Below, one piece after another: positions 14,989 through 16,932 of a DNA stretch of 16,932 bases; position 1 is the stretch's first letter; each line of letters begins with the position of its first letter. Location of the stretch: contig JAKSCZ010000328.1 in assembly GCA_022360335.1 (NCBI GenBank), positions 1-16,932 on the forward strand. The letters run 5' to 3'. A model generated the notes under the pieces. It saw only the letters and a program-made list of their open reading frames with translations, was not told the origin of the DNA and searched no databases. Position numbers and translations under genes: made by a program. The stretch comes from Pseudomonadota bacterium (GTDB lineage: Bacteria > Pseudomonadota > Gammaproteobacteria > Steroidobacterales > Woeseiaceae).

Positions 14989-15259
14989 GCATACGAATCA
15001 ATTCAAGCGAGACTACAAACGCGAGGCTAAAGGTCGTTACCGGGGGGCAGTGCTGGAAGGCGATTTCAGGAACGTCCTAGCCTCTCTGGCGGCGGATGAA
15101 CCGCTAGCCGAACGGTATCGCGATCATTCGCTGACCGGCGATTGGAAAGATCATCGCGACTGCCATATCAAACCGGACCTGGTTTTGATTTATCGAAAAC
15201 CTGACAAGGATCGATTGCAGCTGATTCGTCTCGGATCGCATAGTGAACTCGGTCTGTGA
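14975..15259 (+). CDS. yafQ-like: YafQ-type RelE-superfamily mRNA interferase toxin
   Basis: This 94-residue ribosome-dependent endoribonuclease would cut mRNA and stop growth when the antitoxin is lost. The sequence keeps the YafQ active-site set: His51 in DHSLTGDW, Asp62 and His64 in RDCHIKPD, Asp68, and His89 in LGSHSEL, which correspond to His50, Asp61, His63, Asp67 and His87 of the E. coli protein as I recall them. Length is normal and the protein looks intact. Its ATG lies 14 bases inside the antitoxin gene, a usual arrangement giving translational coupling. Confidence 0.93.
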   Translation: MRTIEHTNQFKRDYKREAKGRYRGAVLEGDFRNVLASLAADEPLAERYRDHSLTGDWKDHRDCHIKPDLVLIYRKPDKDRLQLIRLGSHSELGL

Positions 15260-15334
15260 AAAAGTGTCGGTTTGCACAAACTCAAGGGGGACTGGAAGGG
15301 CGCTTCGCGGCCGCGGGTACTGTCGAGACGGCTT

Positions 15335-16324
15335 CTAGCTGCCGTGCAGACCGGATAGTCGATGCGCGACGTCCACGATATCCAGGCCGGCGGTGAACTC
15401 GAGGCAAGTGCCGGCAGGTCGCCTGACCTTCGCGGCCCAGTCGTCCGGGATGCCGGTAAGGCCGGCGCCGGCGCCGGCCAGAGCACCCGTTATTGCGCCG
15501 ACAGTATCGGAATCGCGGCCGAAGTTGCCCGAGTAAACGATACCGTCACGAAAGTCGCCGTCCGTCATAAGGAACACCGCGAAAGCCGAAACCACGGCCT
15601 CGGGAGCGGAGGCCTTGTACTCGCCGCGCAGGATCCGATGCAATTCCATCCACACCGCCTGCAAGTCGCGGCCGCGGCTGTCGATGAGTTCGAGCGCCTT
15701 GGCGAAATTGTGACGCAGCCAGCTATCGCGCGGCGCACGTCGCATTCCTTCCTCGAAGACCTCGCTTACGCTGCCGCCGGCCATCGCCACGGAAACGGCG
15801 GCAGCGACGGCCTGCGCGCCCCATACGCCTTCACCCCAGTGGCTGATTTCGGAATCTCGCTCCGCGAGTTGCGCAGCTCTGTCCGGGTCGCCGGCAGCGA
15901 CGATTCCCGCCGGGGCGGCGCGCATTGCGGCGCCGTCACTTGCCGCATAGGCATTGAAGCGGCCCGATTCCGGCGCCGTAAGTCCGCGCCGGATGTTGGC
16001 TGCGGCCTCGCGTTCGCTCGCGCCGCCGCGCTTGAGTTCGTCCTGAACCAATACGTGTTGCCGCCACGCATCGGCCACGTCCTCGGGACCCGGATCGCCG
16101 TTTGACCGGAGCAGGATTTCGGCCGTCAACAGTGCGAACTCCGTGTCGTCGGTGCTGCCCGTCGATTTCTCCGGAAAATCCGTCGTGATGCCGTACAGGA
16201 ACTGATTGTCCGGGTCCCGGGCGGCATCGCCAAACGCATCGCCGATCGCCAGCCCGACAAGGTAACCTGCCGCCCTGTCCCGACAGACTGCAGGCGAAAG
16301 ACCGTTTTCGTTCTCTATTGACAT
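15335..16324 (-). CDS. ADP-ribosylglycohydrolase family protein (DraG-like)
   Basis: This 329-residue protein is a likely cytoplasmic hydrolase that removes ADP-ribose from proteins or small molecules using two Mg ions. Family hallmarks are GYLVGLAIGDAFGDA (20-34), STDDTEF (57-63, metal ligands Thr58, Asp59, Asp60), SHWGEGVWGAQAVAAAV (161-177) and GRDSDTVGAITGALAGA (269-285, metal ligands Asp271, Asp273, Thr274). Length is typical. No ADP-ribosyltransferase is found beside it. Its ribosome site is weak (AGAGAA). It converges on the toxin gene with a 75-base gap and diverges from the lyase gene. Confidence 0.9.
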   Translation of the reverse strand: MSIENENGLSPAVCRDRAAGYLVGLAIGDAFGDAARDPDNQFLYGITTDFPEKSTGSTDDTEFALLTAEILLRSNGDPGPEDVADAWRQHVLVQDELKRGGASEREAAANIRRGLTAPESGRFNAYAASDGAAMRAAPAGIVAAGDPDRAAQLAERDSEISHWGEGVWGAQAVAAAVSVAMAGGSVSEVFEEGMRRAPRDSWLRHNFAKALELIDSRGRDLQAVWMELHRILRGEYKASAPEAVVSAFAVFLMTDGDFRDGIVYSGNFGRDSDTVGAITGALAGAGAGLTGIPDDWAAKVRRPAGTCLEFTAGLDIVDVAHRLSGLHGS

Positions 16325-16602
16325 GAGCGTTCTCTGTCCATACCGGAAATCACCTTTCGGTCCGCACGATCGCCCGAGGCCCGATCCCCCGACCGTCGCG
16401 ATACTTCAATAAGGGACATGACTGTATTGGATTATTGCCGTCAATCAAGAAGGGCATAGACGTTTCAGAGTATAGGAAGTCGCGTGGATTCGAACGAGTC
16501 GTTGTTCGCAAGCAACAAATAGTAGGGATTGAAGATACCCGGAGCTGCTTTTGTTCGCCGGGCGGATCGCCAAAACTGCGGGATTCCTCGCGGAAACCTA
16601 CA
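16325..16602. other. Divergent intergenic region, 278 bases, no gene seen
   Basis: This stretch separates the minus-strand glycohydrolase from the plus-strand lyase and must hold promoters for both. A short inverted repeat GTTGTT CGCA AGCAAC with one mismatch lies at 16501-16516. No confident -10/-35 pair and no RNA gene were recognised. Confidence 0.5.
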
Positions 16603-16932
16603 ATGCGCAGCAAACTATTCGTTCCAGGCTCGCGGCCGGAGCTGTTCGCAAAAGCCCTGGCCGGCGAGGCCGATGCGATTTCCATCGATTTGGAAGACTC
16701 GGTGGTCGATGAGCGTAAGGACGAAGCCCGTGCACGTGTCGCGGAGTTTCTGCGCTCGTCCGAGGTTCTGGCCAGCAACAAGATCGTAATCGTGAGGTGT
16801 AACGCTCCGACAACGGCACATTTCGAGCCTGATTTGCTGGCCATCGCACAGCCTGCGCTCGATATGCTGAACCTGCCGAAGCAGGAACGTTCCGGGGACG
16901 TTCGCACTGCCGCAAGGATGCTGGCGCGGGTC
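16603..16932 (+). CDS. CitE/HpcH-HpaI family acyl-CoA lyase (partial, runs off the right edge)
   Basis: The first 110 residues are present. They show the opening MRSKLFVPGSRPELFAKA typical of citrate lyase beta-like and malyl-CoA-lyase-type enzymes, the metal/substrate strand ADAISIDLEDSV (23-34), KDEARARVAEFL, then IVIVRCNA (62-69) and LDMLNLPK (87-94). These enzymes cleave or form C-C bonds in CoA thioesters such as malyl-CoA or citramalyl-CoA. The RCN triad is a slightly unusual form of the common R-V/I-N strand. GGAA lies upstream of the ATG as a modest ribosome site. The catalytic C-terminal part is outside the window, so the subfamily cannot be fixed. Confidence 0.88.
   Translation, partial: MRSKLFVPGSRPELFAKALAGEADAISIDLEDSVVDERKDEARARVAEFLRSSEVLASNKIVIVRCNAPTTAHFEPDLLAIAQPALDMLNLPKQERSGDVRTAARMLARV

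Noticed and set aside
15445..15480. GCCGGC repeats as a possible repeat element.
   Set aside because: They encode the alanine-glycine stretch ALAGAGAGL at the end of the glycohydrolase active-site helix and are explained by coding.
16484..16500. Minus-strand GTTCGAATCCAC resembles a tRNA T-loop, possibly an attachment-site remnant.
   Set aside because: The flanking bases do not form a T-stem, and no acceptor, D-arm or anticodon arm could be placed around it.

Overview
The window is GC-rich, densely packed and almost entirely coded on the minus strand. The TonB-dependent receptor type, the small intergenic gaps and the mix of families suggest a gammaproteobacterium, perhaps an environmental or marine-sediment lineage. 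That placement rests on protein style only, since no rRNA or tRNA is present. Several minus-strand gene junctions are 4-base ATGA start/stop overlaps, so these blocks are probably true, translationally coupled operons.

Layout from left to right. (1) 1-3289, minus: a lipoprotein tyrosine phosphatase-like enzyme followed by a TonB-dependent receptor that runs off the left edge, with an 18-20 bp palindrome in the gap between them. (2) 3448-8517, minus: a six-gene cluster, in order of transcription VOC-fold protein, small unrecognised protein, GMC-family FAD oxidoreductase, LecB-like calcium lectin, CarF/PEDS1-type lipid (plasmanyl) desaturase, and a cyclopropane-synthase-family methyltransferase. 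Gaps and overlaps are tight, and this is the most unusual part of the window. (3) 8674-13041, minus: an ABC-type cluster of ATPase, permease, GldG-like auxiliary protein and DUF4340 protein, resembling the GldA/GldF/GldG set. (4) 13211-14014, minus: a xylose-isomerase-like TIM-barrel protein, separated from the ABC operon by a long hairpin. (5) About 14100-14570, plus: a decayed IS200-type transposase. (6) 14668-15259, plus: a RelB/DinJ-YafQ toxin-antitoxin pair with its own promoter and operator dyad. (7) 15335-16324, minus: an ADP-ribosylglycohydrolase. (8) 16603 to the right edge, plus: the start of a CitE/HpcH-type lyase.

How the genes may work together. The cluster at 3448-8517 combines a cytoplasmic-looking flavin oxidoreductase, a sugar-binding lectin without a signal peptide, an integral membrane di-iron-type lipid desaturase that in other organisms makes the vinyl ether of plasmalogens, and an S-adenosylmethionine-dependent lipid methyltransferase whose catalytic pocket departs from classical cyclopropane synthases. 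The last two genes overlap by 4 bases. A lipid-modification pathway is the simplest reading, but the roles of the lectin and the GMC enzyme are unexplained. This is inference from gene order. The region 14015-15334 (IS remnant plus toxin-antitoxin) looks like a small insertion hot spot between otherwise housekeeping-like genes.
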